This document shows, piece by piece, positions 1 to 13,300 of a DNA stretch of 64,000 nucleotides (within the stretch, counting starts at the first letter, position 1; each line of letters starts with the position of its first letter). The notes under the pieces were generated by a model. That model had not been told where the DNA came from and did no database searches. It saw nothing but the letters and a program-made list of their open reading frames with translations. Made by a program: the position numbers and the translations under genes. This stretch comes from Prunella strophiata. Its lineage: Eukaryota > Chordata > Aves > Passeriformes > Prunellidae. The stretch lies in the NCBI GenBank assembly GCA_036583965.1, contig JAZBQD010000022.1, forward strand, positions 1,484,001-1,548,000. Reading direction: 5' to 3'.

Positions 1-2037
1 TGGCTGGAGCTGTGGGAACAGAAGTGAGAAGACACTCCTTCTGCCCTCCAGAATCTCTTTTAAAGACAAGGAATTAGCTGGGAGCTATTCTATTGTGTTC
101 CCATTATACAGGCAGCAGCAGTAAAAGGGGAGGCACAGGCAGGTTTCTTTTAAACAACTGGAGATTGTGAGGATCTGCCTGCAGGATGCTCTGATGGCTA
201 CAGATTGCACCAGGCCAACTGCATTCTCAGAATTTCCACTAAAATGTTGAACAAGTACCTTAGGCCCTCTCTGCTTCAATGACATTTAGACTCAGTCAAT
301 TAGAAATAAAAGAAGCAGTCATATGGTTTATAAGGGCAAGAAAAGACATTTCTTTATGGCCTTAAAAACCTGCAAGTGCTACCTAAACAGCACCATTCAC
401 TACGGTTAAAATCTAGCAGAATTCCCCTTGTAAAATAGGAGTAGGTGGAAAGACTGTGGAAATCAGCACTTCCCTCGAGCTCTGCTGGCCCCAGCAAGAA
501 GAGCCATCCATCTGCACTCAAAAGAGCACCAAGTTCTCACTAAAGCAGTGCTCCAGAGAAGAGTTTTCTCCAGGAGTGAAAAGCCACAAGTACAGCAGGC
601 AAAGAGCACAAACCCTCCAAGCCATGGCCTGGCAGGCACACGTGGGAGATCCTCCATGCACCGGCCTTGCCTCTGCCCAGCACAAAGCCACCGTAATTGC
701 TTCACACTCCAAACCAGTAGCTATGGTTACTAGATACAAAAGACAGTCCTGCTGCTTCCCTGTGGCCAGAGGAATTCCAGGCACTTGGAGCAAACACACC
801 AGACAAAGAAACTGGTACAAGGAAGAGGAAGGAAAGAAAAAAGACAAAAATCACAACATATTTTGACTTTCACATTCATGGTCTGAGGTGGTCAGAGCAA
901 CAGAAATCTTGGGAGGCTTCAGAAGGAAAAAAAGAGACTGTTGGGGAATCAGAGGAAAAGCTTAAAACTTTCTCCAAATCTCAAAAATTACATAAACGTC
1001 ACCTATTAATGCAAGAAAATGCCAAGTGCCACGTTCAGCAGACACAAGCAGAGAAAAGGCTCTAACTGTATTCTCTCAATGTTCTCCTATTTTACATCCA
1101 TTTCTTCATGTTGTGGATCATACCTGTACTTGCTCAGTGGAAACCAAACCTGACTTGCACCTACAGGTAACTGGCCTGGCAGTGCTGAGGGCAGGATAAG
1201 GAGACCAGTTCAATCCCAATCATACTTTCCAGTAAAAGGCTGGACGTGTTCCTGACATGACCTTATAATCCCTAGATGACTAAAACAGATGTCTAGGCCC
1301 AGCAGATCTCTAGGCACCTATTCCAGAAGAAACAGAGATACCTATTTTTCAGGGAACACAAGATATCGCAAACAAGGGTGTCAATGGAACACAAAGACAG
1401 GGTCTTGGGAATTTGGAGAATCTCAGCGTACTCAAGCAGATTCTTTGGCTATAAAATAAGTTTTCAGTGTGGAAAAAAAACCACAAAACGAAACAATTCC
1501 CCATAGACTCTTTTGTTACCTCATTGCTTTTTGCACTTTGAGGATGGATCTGCTTCTTTCAAACTTACTAAGTGGAGACACTCCTGTCCTGTGATCTCCC
1601 TCCACATTTTGTACCAGATGTATCTGGCACTACACTCTCCTGGGTACCATCCTCTTGTGCTCAGATGTATTTATTGAGCATACAGGATGGAAATAAAAGT
1701 CTGTGTTTCTTCTGTGTGGACACAACCAAAATATTCAGACCTTTCCAATGGAGAAAATGGTTACTACAATAGCTGAATACTTAATTACATGAATACTTAA
1801 TTACTTTTAGTTCTTGTGAATAAATGCAAACATATACGTGCACAGGGAGAAAGATGGAAAGAGACAAGAAAGAACAACACGTCTAGAATGAAATGCCTAT
1901 TTATCTTCCTGACAAAAGTTTTCAGGCTACAAATCTAACTGTAAGATGCCAATTTGTTCAATATAAGGGCAGGTCACAGATATGATCCAAAGTTACCGCA
2001 TAGTAGCTGGGTAAGAATCAGGCACAGGAAGACAAAA
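1..2037. other. Intergenic sequence, no supported gene
   Basis: I see no exon with a plausible splice-site pair and codon-like composition here, and no recognisable repeat family. The open frames on both strands are short and overlap each other in the way random frames do. If the CpG block to the right is the first exon of a minus-strand gene, this stretch is the beginning of its first intron. Confidence 0.5.
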
Positions 2038-2139
2038 ACTTACCCCAAAACAAGAGGAAAAGTGGCAGCAGGAGAGCAGCATTGTACGGCCTGGAGGTAG
2101 TTTTCTTTAATTCCATGACAAGTGTAAGAGTGGCCGTTC

Positions 2140-2480
2140 TAAACCCCTCCGGGGAGAGACAGGAGCTGGAGCCCAGCAAGCCCCTCCTGTGGCCACATCA
2201 CGGTGCGGGGCGGGCTCTCCCCGGCCGGCCGCTCGCCCCGCGGGCCGCAGCAGCAGCAGCAGCAGGAACAGCAGGAGCAGCAGCAGCAGCAGGAACAGCA
2301 GCAGCAGGAGCAGCAGCACTGAGCCCGCGGACAGAGCCCGCAGCCCGCGGCGGAGCGCCGGCAAAGCCTGCCTGGATCGCGCGGAGCGGACTGCGCCCGC
2401 TGCCCGCGCCTGGGGCACGGAGCGGTAACGGGGGTCTCTGCCCTCCGCAATGCACGGAGCACACCTGGGCACACCCACAG
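2140..2480. promoter_or_regulatory. CpG-rich block with CAG repeats, possible minus-strand first exon
   Basis: A sharp rise in GC and CpG density in otherwise AT-leaning DNA marks this as a CpG island, the usual signature of a vertebrate promoter. On the minus strand a strong splice donor (GTAAGT, occupying 2043 down to 2038) lies just left of it, which fits a first exon read leftwards. No minus-strand open frame runs from the island to that donor, so such an exon would be wholly or partly untranslated. In mammals the gene head-to-head with STRBP is CRB2. From that known order I infer that this could be its promoter. A minus-strand frame through the CAG cluster would encode a leucine run, but I do not claim it is a signal peptide. 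An orphan CpG island or a lncRNA start is equally possible. Confidence 0.4.
2248..2316. repeat. Imperfect CAG trinucleotide repeat cluster
   Basis: About 23 triplets, mostly CAG interrupted by GAA and GAG variants (CAG runs separated by AGGAACAG and AGGAGCAG), lie inside the CpG-rich block. Because the period is three, every frame on both strands stays open here (runs of Gln, Ala or Ser on +; Leu, Ala or Cys on -), which explains the several overlapping open frames at this place. Confidence 0.9.
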
Positions 2481-4975
2481 CCCGACAGGGCTCAGAACTG
2501 CTTCGGGACCGAGGCTCTTTGGAGGATGCCGAGCTCTGTATCGGCTCATATTGACCAGCGCCATGGTAGGATCGAACACAGTCTTCTGAGAGAAGCTGCT
2601 TTGTTCAAAGAGAAATAAGACAAAAGCACTCTGTTAACCCCAAAAAGCAGAGTTAGTCCACATTACTCTTTACTACTGTCTCATCAAGGTGGGTGATTCC
2701 ACAGGTCAGGTGAACTCACAAAACGTATAGGAACCCTCTTCCCAATTGAGGAATAGTTACAGAGATCAACAGAGGTGCAAAACACTGGCACCAAACCAAA
2801 CCTTTAGAGCCATGGGTTCAGTTTTAGAAAAACTTATCAGTGTGCATTGTTCAATGACAGTAACTGGAAAAAGACAGCCCACACTCAGCTGAGACCTAGT
2901 AAGTCTCTCTAAATCCACATTACAATTGGATTAAACTAACTGTAATGAGAATTAAGTACATTGCCTCACCCTTCACTGACAACTAAAAATAGAACACAGG
3001 TAAGATGCCAGACAAATTCCTAGTTTAAACAAGAAATATGCAAGACAGCAATGAATTGGTGCAGACAGACCTAGGCTGCACATGAAGAAAACAGGAACAA
3101 AATTACAGTGAGAAATCTGCATTATCCCAGCATCCTTGCAGGGCAGCAGAGCCTGGTGGGATTTGTGCATGGAAATGGGATAGTTACTGCAGGGGTTTAC
3201 CTTCAGTGCAGAAGCAGAACAGCCACAGTAAGAGCCTTTCCACCACCCAGACCCTGCAGCTCAGGAGCAAATGGTTCATCTCACTGTCCTGCCTTGGAAT
3301 GCTCCAAAGATGATATATCATGTGTTATCAACCTTATCTGGACCACCCTGCCCCCTCTTTCATCTCTGGTGTCCTCAGTCTGTTTTCTCAAGATCAGCCT
3401 CAGTATTAGTTTCTTGCCAGTTACCACAACCATCTGGAACTCATTTCTGTCTCCTTAGACTCTGGTTTTGCTGTCAGGGGATGTAACCAAACACTGACGT
3501 GTGCAGAATCTTTCTGCTTAGAATATTTTTGCCTCACCTGTGTGAATTATGCTCTCAACAATCCACCTTTTCCAAATCCCAGCAAATACAGATGAATCAT
3601 TGCACAATTAACATGGCAACAAATCACCATTCTTAGCCAGGCACTGCTGTAAGTCCAGTAGTGCAACACTTCACAACACCTGGAAAACACACCTAATCCA
3701 TGGTGATTTATGGCTTCTAGGACTACCTGAAAGACCTGCTCAGCTTTCATGAAACAGAATGAGTATGACAAACCCCCACACACAGAAAGTGGAGGTCATC
3801 CCACAGAGGCTGAGGTCTTGTGCAGCCCTGCTGTTCCTGCTGTGCTGTGTGGCCTGTCACACCCCAAACCCTGGACAGAGCCATGACAGTCTGTCACACT
3901 AGCCAGGCTGAGGGAAGAAGAAAACAGTTACATCCAACTTCCTCATAATAATCAAAATACCTTAATCCATTGTCTACCTGTGAGGACATTAGAATTTAAT
4001 TTTATCAATGTTCACGGTTGCAATTTTATGAGATTTTGCCAGCATAAACAGCAAACCATTCCTGTGCTGGACCCCTGGGCATACAAAAGCCAATGTGGGT
4101 ATTAACCAGCTTAGTCCAATTAAAGGACCCTAATGCAACTCTGCTAAGGCCCTGATTTGTTAGGCTTGACTACATTTCCAAAAGAGCACAATTGGGTGGA
4201 TTTGTTATCTAAAGCATAAGCTCCAAGTCCTTAGTCATCCTTGCTAAAGCCTTCCCCAAACTGGTCATGGTTTGTGCTACCTCCGCATCGCTGCCATCCA
4301 ACGTCACTGTAATCTGCTCTTTAACATAGCATTAAAACTAGAGCCAAAGGACACAGCTGCTTTCCTTGGTGTAACACTCATTATGAGAGATTTAAGGACA
4401 GCATAACAGCAAGGCTTCTATTCTCAGCCTGAAGCAGGAGCCCTCGCAAGCCGGAAATGCATGCCATGGAAATGGGGCAGCAGTGGGCAAGCTGGATTAG
4501 AGGGAAAGGGAGAAAGGAGGTTGGGGTACTCAGCAGAACCTTCCTGTCCACTTATTCTGTACTTTTCTGTACACTTGTCATAAAACAATCCTATACATCT
4601 TTCTACAAAAGTTCAAAGAGAATCATATACCAAAGTACCCCAGCAAAAGTCTGCTTTTCACTCAAAGAACAATGTACACTTGCATGAGTTTCACAATCTT
4701 TCCTCACACAGGGCTTAAAATAATCCTAATACTGCAGATTGGATACTGGAGACGTGTGACAGGCCAGCAAATATCAGTGGTAGAAATAAAGCCATTCCTC
4801 TCTTCTGTCACATGCACGCTGTAACTGCCACAGAGGCCAGAGCCTCACCTTCCCTCCTCACTGTCCTGGAACCACTAGGCACAAATCTATTTTACTGAAT
4901 TGAAGCCAACAGCTTCAGTCATGATTTTTTCCCCAACTGTGTCCTCTAAGGGTCATTAGGCACAACATACACACA

Positions 4976-5001
4976 TTAGTATGGAAAGCAGTCCATACTA
5001 A
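4976..5001. repeat. Perfect 10-bp inverted repeat, 6-nt loop
   Basis: The arm TTAGTATGGA at 4976-4985 is followed by the loop AAGCAG and then the exact reverse complement TCCATACTAA at 4992-5001. It could form a hairpin or be a relic of a small transposon end. Nothing nearby assigns a function. Confidence 0.75.
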
Positions 5002-6479
5002 CAGTGACTGCAGGCTTGGAAAGTTGAGTCAGTAAAGAAAAAACCTTCCAGTTCCACTCAAAAACTGCGCCAAACCTGACTGCTTCCATACACTCTCCTG
5101 TTTTCTGACACTGCTGAAAATTGTGAAGAATATTTTTTAAAACTCCATAAGTTTTGGAATTTCAAGCCTCCAGACTCACAGGCCAATTCTGTACACTGAA
5201 ATGTTTAAATACAAGTGGTGCTGTAATGCTCAAGGGTTCCCCAGAGTCCAATCTCTAACTGGAAATTGGCTCTCTCCTGCTGCCCTGAACAGGCACTGTC
5301 CCCACTCTCCCATCAGCCCACTAGATGTCCCTTCTGCACTGCCAAAGTTGCCAAAGGCCCCTGTGGGAAAACAAGAGAGCTGGAAAGAAATGAAAGTTCC
5401 AGCAGCACTGAGGAACCAGAGCAACTGGACACATCCTGAAGTGCTGCAGAGCTGTGCCAGCAGCACCCTGGACACTGCAATACCTATTGCAATATCCCCA
5501 CAGCAGAGCAGCCAAGGCAGAGTTTGGGCTGTGAGCCAAAACTTTAAAGTTGCTATTAAAACCTGGCAAAATCACACAAAATTTCCAGTCTTGAGACATC
5601 CTAATTGCATTTTTTAGACTCAATAAATTTAGTTTCCTATCATTGCTAATCAGAACTGCTGGCAAGCACATCATGCTGCCTGGTAAACGCCAGAGTCCTG
5701 GGCCTGTGACATTGGTCAGTCGTGGGCAATGGCAGTGGCAAAAGTGGGCTCACAAGGCAGAGCAAGAGGGTCGTTGTCTGAGCACTGGCACGGGTGTGCA
5801 GAGCTCTGGCACAGCCTGGAGCATGATCATCAACTTCAGATAAAATTGCAGTGCTGAGGAAGAGGAGGGGGGCAGTCCAGAGGACAAGGGCAGAATGAAC
5901 ATGTTTGCCTGAGGTCTGAAATCACCTCCTATGCCTTGCAGCATTGGCTGCTTTTTCAGAGATCTTCATGACACGCCTCATTCCAAAAAAGAGCTAATTG
6001 TAAGGACCGTAACAAAGATACCCAGCATGTGCACAGCACCCCTGCCTTCCCCTCCAACAGATAAACCATTCAAACACACAGAGACCAGGCTGTGGTTAAG
6101 ACAGGGCCACACTCCTGCCAAGCTATCTCGAGGAAGTCACAGAAGTCAGGCTCTGACCATGGATGCACCCTTTGATCTACGTGAGACCCCGCTGGACTGC
6201 TGCAGGTCAACTTCATGCCCTTTGATCCTCTTCCCTGCTTACAGCTGCCTGGTGGAGGTGAATCCCTTCCAAGGGGCCTCTCTGGCAGAGGGGAAGATGA
6301 GAATGTTGATCACCTAATGGGAGGCAGCCAAAACAGTCTAAAAAGGGTCTCAGGCAAGATGTTCTGCAGTAAAATGTTATAGCAGGAAGGATGTGCCCAA
6401 TACATTGCCAGGATCTGAGGATGTTTTGAGAGGCCTTTTTGCTGCTGTTTGTGCCACAAACGATCCAAGGCGTTTGTAA

Positions 6480-6700
6480 ATAGCCGCTTCCCAGCGGGGC
6501 TCGGGGAGGCTCCGGCGCCGCTGGAGGGCAGGTCTGTGCTCCCAGCCCCAAAGCAGCCTGCAGAGGCTGCATTAGCAGAGTTTGCTGCAGAGCTCCGCAT
6601 TGCCCTGGAGCCAGCCTGGGCTTCAGGGGAAAACCGAAGGGACACTTGGAGCCGGAGGGAGGGAGGCTGCCCTGCAGCACAGCCCGGCTGAAGGAACCTC
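6480..6700. other. GC-rich patch of unknown role
   Basis: GC content and CpG frequency rise moderately here (for example CTCCGGCGCCGCTGG near 6511) compared with the flanks. It is too short and weak to call a CpG island with confidence, and neither strand shows a clear donor plus coding frame. An enhancer or a degenerate promoter is possible. Confidence 0.3.
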
Positions 6701-7254
6701 CTCCTGCTGAAGTTTGTATTCTGGGAAGGCCAAACAGGGGAGTGGGAGAACAGGGAATTTTGAACCTGAAAAACAAACACATCCAGCTGCACCATGTGAG
6801 CTCTGAAGATGAGTGTAGCCTCAAAATCCTGTCTGACATCTGTCTCTGTCATGGAAATGACACCTTTGGCTTCTGCACAAAATCAGCAAGCTCTGCCTCA
6901 TTTTCCTTCCAGCTGCAAGCTCTGCTTTTCCTCCACAGACTTCACACACAGTCTGCTCAGTAATAAGGCCTCTGGGAAAACTGGACATTGTCACCACAGT
7001 AGGTGGCAGGAACTAAAATGGATGCAGATCGTGAATGTGCCAAATGTTGAGGAATGAGTAATGTTCTCCAGGATGCCAAAGACATGTGGGGCTCACTTTT
7101 GTGTATTTGCACCTTAATGAACACTAAACACCTCTATTATCTCCAAATCTAATCCAGTCAAATAAAGACAGATTTGTCAGTATGAAGCCAAGGGACAACT
7201 ATAAAGAAGCAGTCCCTACATCCAGTTTCCTGACTCAGAGGTGGGGAATATGTC

Positions 7255-7336
7255 CAGTACTTTCAGTATTCTGGGCTGGCACACTCCTGCCTTTCTAAGA
7301 AATACTAGAAATATTAGAAAAATACTGAAAGTACTG
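7255..7336. repeat. Perfect 16-bp inverted repeat, 50-bp spacer
   Basis: Left arm CAGTACTTTCAGTATT (7255-7270) and right arm AATACTGAAAGTACTG (7321-7336) are exact reverse complements, giving an 82-bp element. The spacer contains no gene. The form resembles a miniature inverted-repeat element or a structured RNA or hairpin site. I see no obvious target-site duplication in the flanks, so the transposon reading is unproven. Confidence 0.8.
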
Positions 7337-7948
7337 TTTCACACCAGTATTAGCATTACTACTTCACAGACTGAATCTCCCATGTGAATCAATTGTTTCT
7401 ACTTCACAAATGCCCCAGAACAATGGCCCTACCTTAAGTGGATGTGCACAAGTTGCTGGATCTGCTCTCAGCTTGGCTGAGAGGCTCTGGCAGGGATTAC
7501 CACAGCACACACTGCCATTTTGCTGGGATGCTAAACCCTGGTGTCTCCATCACCAGCCATTTGTCAGATTGCTTAACAAACCTCTAGGAATGACCAATAC
7601 AGATCTTCACATAAGTGTTAACAGTATTCAAGCTTACTCTCATGGTTTCCAAATGAGTATTTTGTCTGCTTCTACTTGCAGAACTGGACCAGAAACAAGG
7701 GCTTCAGCACTTCCTTCTGCCCTGAGGGAAGCTCTGTTCCACTCCTCTTAGCCTGCATGGTTTATGCACATTTTCTACTTCATGTCTCCCAACAGCAGGC
7801 AAACCAACCTCCTGCTGGGCTTCTGTCAGAGGAGATATTGATCTGCAGCACAAATGCTTGAAACTCTTGCTCTGCTAACTGGTGTGCTGAATGTGCCCAG
7901 GAGCTCATCAATATGTCTGAAACAAAATCTGCTCAATGGCTTTTGGAA

Positions 7949-7961
7949 AAAAAAAAAAACC
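7949..7961. repeat. Poly-A run
   Basis: A run of about 13 A residues after TTTTGG. No target-site duplication or retroposed gene body is recognisable on its 5' side. Confidence 0.7.
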
Positions 7962-7980
7962 AACCTGAGGTTTCTGATGT

Positions 7981-8191
7981 GGTTGTACACAAATATTCAA
8001 GTGGATGGATCTAGAAACTTTCCAAGAACTGGTAAAAGCACCATGAAGCACCACTTCATCTGGTTTACAACCATTTCAGTAAGAGCAACAATAAGCACCT
8101 AAGCATCTCTCTGATGAGGCACACATAAGGCTTCCTATGAGGCTGTATACAAAATATTGAAGTGGATGGATCTAGAATCCTCCCAAGAACT
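7981..8191. repeat. Diverged 50-bp direct duplication
   Basis: Segments near 7981-8031 and 8141-8191 share most bases, including an identical stretch AGTGGATGGATCTAGAA and a shared CCAAGAACT, in the same orientation and 160 bp apart. This is a local tandem or segmental duplication with accumulated substitutions. Confidence 0.7.
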
Positions 8192-8977
8192 ATGGAGAAA
8201 AACATAAAAAGAATTACAATACTTTAAATCAACTATTTCATGCCAATTCAGCCTTGCAATTCACCAATTATATGTATCATTTCTGGAAAGAAACATAATT
8301 GACAGCTTATTGGAACACTATCCATTTTATCCCCAAGAAACTTCACTGCATCTAAGCCAACTTTATATATACCCCAGTAAGAAGCAGCATCTTGTATATT
8401 TAAAGAAGTTTTCCATGCCAAGGCCAATGTGTCAGCACCATTTGTTATGCTTGAATGCTTTATGAGACAGAAGTCACAAACCTGACAAATTAACTCTCAT
8501 TAGCTTTGGGAGTGACTCCATATGCCAGCCCAGCCACACTCTCTGGGCAAATTATGAATGTTTTTGCTTCCAGTTCAGCTTTAGGTCCCCATCTATTACA
8601 GGACTTGAGCAAAATTTCCTCTGCTGTCTCTGGGAGCAGAAGGGAAGCCAAACAGAGAGGGCTGAGTTTCCCAGAATGACAGAGAGCAGCAGAAGCTCAG
8701 CTTTGCTCGTGGTGTCCCAATCGATCTGTGGCTCCTTGGCTCTGCTAACCCACACCTTCAGTCAGTCACTGCAAGGTCATGAGGGCCCATCAGTCATTTC
8801 CAAAGAAAACCTTCGGGTGAAGCTTTAAACTCCATTTGATCCAAACCCTTTTTTAGTGCATGACTCTGAACCAGGGCACTTTGCATATTTCTGCCAGTCT
8901 CCCTTTGCAGGAGGTCACTGTGGCAAGCATGCTGGAGAAAAATAGAATCCAAGAAGCAAGAAAATCTATTTGGGGTA

Positions 8978-8996
8978 TGTGTGTGTGTGTGTGTGT
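8978..8996. repeat. (TG)n microsatellite
   Basis: A pure TG dinucleotide run of about 19 bp, an ordinary vertebrate microsatellite. It explains the short minus-strand frame with His-Thr repeats at this place. Confidence 0.95.
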
Positions 8997-10307
8997 TCTG
9001 AGAAAATGACAAACCACTGCCACTTGTAATATATGAGACTAAGGGAAGATTTCTTCAATTCCATTTCTGCCTCCTGTAAAGCTTGCTAAAACACAGGTTC
9101 CCTTGGCTTTTGCATTTCCTTTGATTCAGGCCAGACAATGGAGATTAATCAGTGTCCAGTACCCAGGATTTCTGAGATTTTACAGCTTCCTTTCACTTAG
9201 GAAGGGAAAAAGTCAACTTGCTGGTCTGTTATAACGTTTCCTCTTTTAACTTGGGGAATCATACAGGCATTTCCCTGAAATCTTGGATGAGCAAATGATT
9301 ACTTTTAATTTTATTTTGTCTGTCAGAGTTAACCCTAAGTAATCTTGTGCACATCACAATCTAAACTAACCTCTTATTACAGCAACCAACTTTTGGGAGA
9401 ACAACAATGAGAAAACCAAAGCAACCAAAATGCAGGGGGAGAAAGCCACCAATGTCAATACATAGTGTTTCCCCTTGAAACAGTTTCTTCCCATTCATAA
9501 GAGGTTACATCCTTCAGACAGGATTTTAAAACAGTGAATCCCATTCGTGGCTATCAACTTCCACACTGAGACACTACTTAGCTCGAATATCCTTGTTTCT
9601 TTCCCCTCCTAACTTAACCCTATTGCCACAATCTGTTACAATCAGAAAACTGACATTGTATTCCCACCACTCAATATCCACAGAGTTACCACTGAAGTCA
9701 AAGCCACAGTTCATCCTCTTTCCATGACTTTAAAGCTCATAATCCTCTGTTACATCAGCCACAAAGACAGTGATTTGTTGAATCTGCCCAGCAGACTCTT
9801 GTCTTTTTCTATTGCTTTGCAGAGATGGTGCTTCCATTACTGGCACATCCTCGAAGGTTGCTGGAATCTTGCTGCTAGGTCAGAACATGGCCCCTGCAAT
9901 GTAGGAACTAAATAACTTATTTGGGCAGTAACACAGAGGAATTGCCACAGCAGCAGTGGACACAATGCTTCCCAGTTCATTCATCCATCTCCAGCTGAAA
10001 TGGAGCTTCCAGGGGTGAAATGAGGTCAAAAGAAAGTAAAAGGGGAAGTGGAATCTGTCCAACAATAAGCCAGGTGTCAACATCCATTGCACAGAGCCTG
10101 ACCAAGGACAACACGGTCATTCTCTGTTAGCTGTGCTGGGATGTTGGGAATTTTGAGCAGATGTTAATAGGATGAATACATAGCAGTTGTACAGTCTCAG
10201 AATAATAATGCCTGTGAATGCCAAAAGCATATTGATCTCCTGAAGTGCATAGTCAGAGTGTCTAATGGCTCTAGAGAGAGCAGGGAAACACTCAGAAGGG
10301 GAAGAGG

Positions 10308-10323
10308 AAAAAAAAAAAAAAAA
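10308..10323. repeat. Poly-A run in purine-rich tract
   Basis: Sixteen A residues are followed by an A/G-only stretch (GAAGAAAAAGAGAAGA). It is a simple-sequence tract with no gene association. Confidence 0.85.
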
Positions 10324-13300
10324 GAAGAAAAAGAGAAGATGCTTCAGATTGGAGAGTTCTATCAGCTAAAAGAGCCTTGGGGCACACAGGGATGTTAAAC
10401 TGCTGCTGCACAGACACATTCTGAGGGACCCAAGAACACACAGTTTGTGCACAGGAATGGAAGAATGAATTTACAGAACTTGTATAATTATAACAGGTCT
10501 AAATCACTTCTTCTAGGTGGAATATTAGAACCAGGAAGAACCTTAAGAGGAAAATAAATCCTTACTGCACTGTCCTGATGGACCAGAACTGTGGGAAAAG
10601 AAAAACTAACACCAGTGACACAGAGAATACAGATACTGTTCAAAAGAAATTAAAAGGGAAATTCTTTCAGTTTTAATGACCTCAGCTGTTATTAGTGATG
10701 CAGATCAGGGCTTTGTTCTAAAAGGAAATCTCGTAGCTAACCTCTGGTGTCTCTTCCAAGTGGGAGACACTGAAAGCTCCTTTTTACACCAGGGCTGTGT
10801 AACTGGGAAATTCAATTCATTCTCTTTGCTTTGATATCTGTTTAGTTCAGCACTACACACACAGTCAGAAGCAAAATGTTATCCTTCACTGCACCTGAGG
10901 GCCAAGTGGTCCAGTGTCATATGCTCCATGGAACTGATCCAGTGTTTTCACCCTCTCACAAAGACCTGCAGCTCTTTGAGGGAGGACAAGACTCCAGGAC
11001 AACAAGACTGCAAATTACCAGCTTGGTCAGAGGGGATTTTCTTTTTTATGAGCTACAAACCAGACCAAAATACACGAACAGAGATATCCCTGTAAATTTC
11101 ACTCCCAGCAGTGCCACCATAGGAGCATATCAGAATTCTAGCAGCTCTGGTCAATAGTATTATATATCCCCTGAACCACTAAGGACATTAAGCAAACACA
11201 TTGAAGAGATGAGAAAAGATTCCAGTTATCCTGAGCTTCCCACTCTCTGACCACAAAACCGCACTCTCACATCAAATGGGGAATGCAACTCAAGGGACAT
11301 TTTAATCCTACACCCCTATTCTAATTAATAATCCTACTTTATCAATATTTGATGGAGCTGTTATTGTGTCTGCTCTGGCCACTTCACTTTTCAGAGAATG
11401 CTCTGAATTACACTGCTCAATAGCAAGGCAAGAGCAATGTGCTCCTTTCAAGGCAGTACAGATTGGAACCACAGCACGTCCTTCCCTGAGGCAGTGCCCC
11501 TGCAGAAGGTCCTGCTTCAGGAGCAGCCTATGGGATGGACTGGCAGCTGCAGCACCTGCAGCTGAGCATCAACTGATGCACAAAGATCTATTGACTCAGC
11601 CTTAATGAGCCCTCCCCACTGTGGCCCACTATGCCACCATGGGATGGGAAAGAAAATAAACTCGCATCCTAAAAACCAAGCCACACCAGAGACAATGGTG
11701 TGCACAACAGAGCCCAGTCATTATGTATGTTGGCACAGAGACTAACAGTTAATAAGGCACAAAACCAATTATGACAAGAAAAACTCACAGTTTTTTGCAA
11801 AGTGTTGAAGAGAAGGAAGCAGACTACACTGTGCTAAACACGACAGACATGCCTGGCCCTCACCACAAACCTTCACTCATGGCACACAGCCTCACTCACA
11901 GGAGTATCTGACCAGGGCTGCTGTTGGGATTGCATTTGCACAGGCTCAGGAGGCTACTGCTGCTCCTCAGCAGCACCATCCACATGACAGTGCTCCCCCT
12001 GTGCTCTGCCACTGCAAACACAGGAACATGAGCAGCACTGTGAACTCAGCAATTGCAAGTGCTTCAACTAAAGTCAGTTGCTTAGGGAAAGGCACTCAAA
12101 AACAATTACGTGCTGCTACAGGAAAAGTAAAATATTCCACAATCCACATCACACTCTTTAAGGATCCTCTTTGGGAAAGAGAATACTGAAAATTCTCCAT
12201 CCGTGCAGAATCATTAAGATCAGACCTTGCTGCTGAAGAACTGAAACCCAGGAAAAGGCAATACAAACCCATGGATACAGAAAGGGCTTTTCTGTACGTT
12301 CCTCAGACTCACAGTTTCTGCATCCTGTACCTTCCACCTGCAAGTGCATGTTCTAAGTGCTACCCACCTTGTTTCTCTACAGCACAAGTGTTCCCAAAGC
12401 AGAGGTAGGGACTGAACTATGGACATTGGTAAGCTCTCACTTTCCTGTCATATTGAACATTTTCCCAGTTTCAGGATTTTACTGCATTATACAATGTAGT
12501 ATCATAAATGCAAGTATGAATTATTATAGAGTGAAGGAGTAGAGAAGCAGATGAATTCTCCCAATTCAAAGGCTGGGAATAATGGCTATTCGTGGGACAA
12601 CAGGTAGCAGTCAGAGTGGCAGAAGAAGCCAGACAGATCCCTAATTACTATGTACTTTCTACACTTACCATCTGACTCAAAGCCCAAAGAAGCAGTTAAA
12701 GACAGCTAACAGTTACAGGAGGCTTTGGTCCAGGCCGGTGGAGAACCTTCCACATTCCAGCAGGTTGTGATGGTCACAAGATTGTCAAAGGTCAGTAAAT
12801 CTATATAGAGAGGGAATAAGTCCTGAATAACAGCTGTCCAGTGAATCAAAACTGCTGGATCATGCAAGCGTTGAGGGAAATTTTATGTCATCTGTTCTGT
12901 CTTTAGAAAGAAGAAAAGATGCAATGGCATCTTTTCACAGCAACGATGCAAGCACAGAACAGCAAACAGATGGAGGTGTCATAACAAAGTGTGAAACAGA
13001 AAAAAGAATAAAGTGAGAGCCCCTCTGTTTGAGATCCTCGTGCTGTGAAATCCTGTTTGTAGTCACCTGTCAGGAAAATGCCTCAATTACTACAGGCTGG
13101 GATAAGCACAGGTACTTAACCTCAGAGACAGAGGGTCTGACATCCCCCAGGATGGGCTGGGGATCCACACCAGGGAGCAGGGCAGGCCCTGGCACTGGGC
13201 AGGGTGAGGGCTACAGCAGTAACACAGCAGACCCATGGCTTGGTGTTGGAAGCAGCCCTGGAATTAAACTGCTTGCATGAGTATTCATGCAAATTCTGAG

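Noticed and set aside
2082..2618. Frames with Ala, Ser, Leu or Cys runs around the CAG cluster as genes
   Set aside because: A trinucleotide repeat keeps every frame open. None shows a known domain, and none on the minus strand runs to the donor near 2043.
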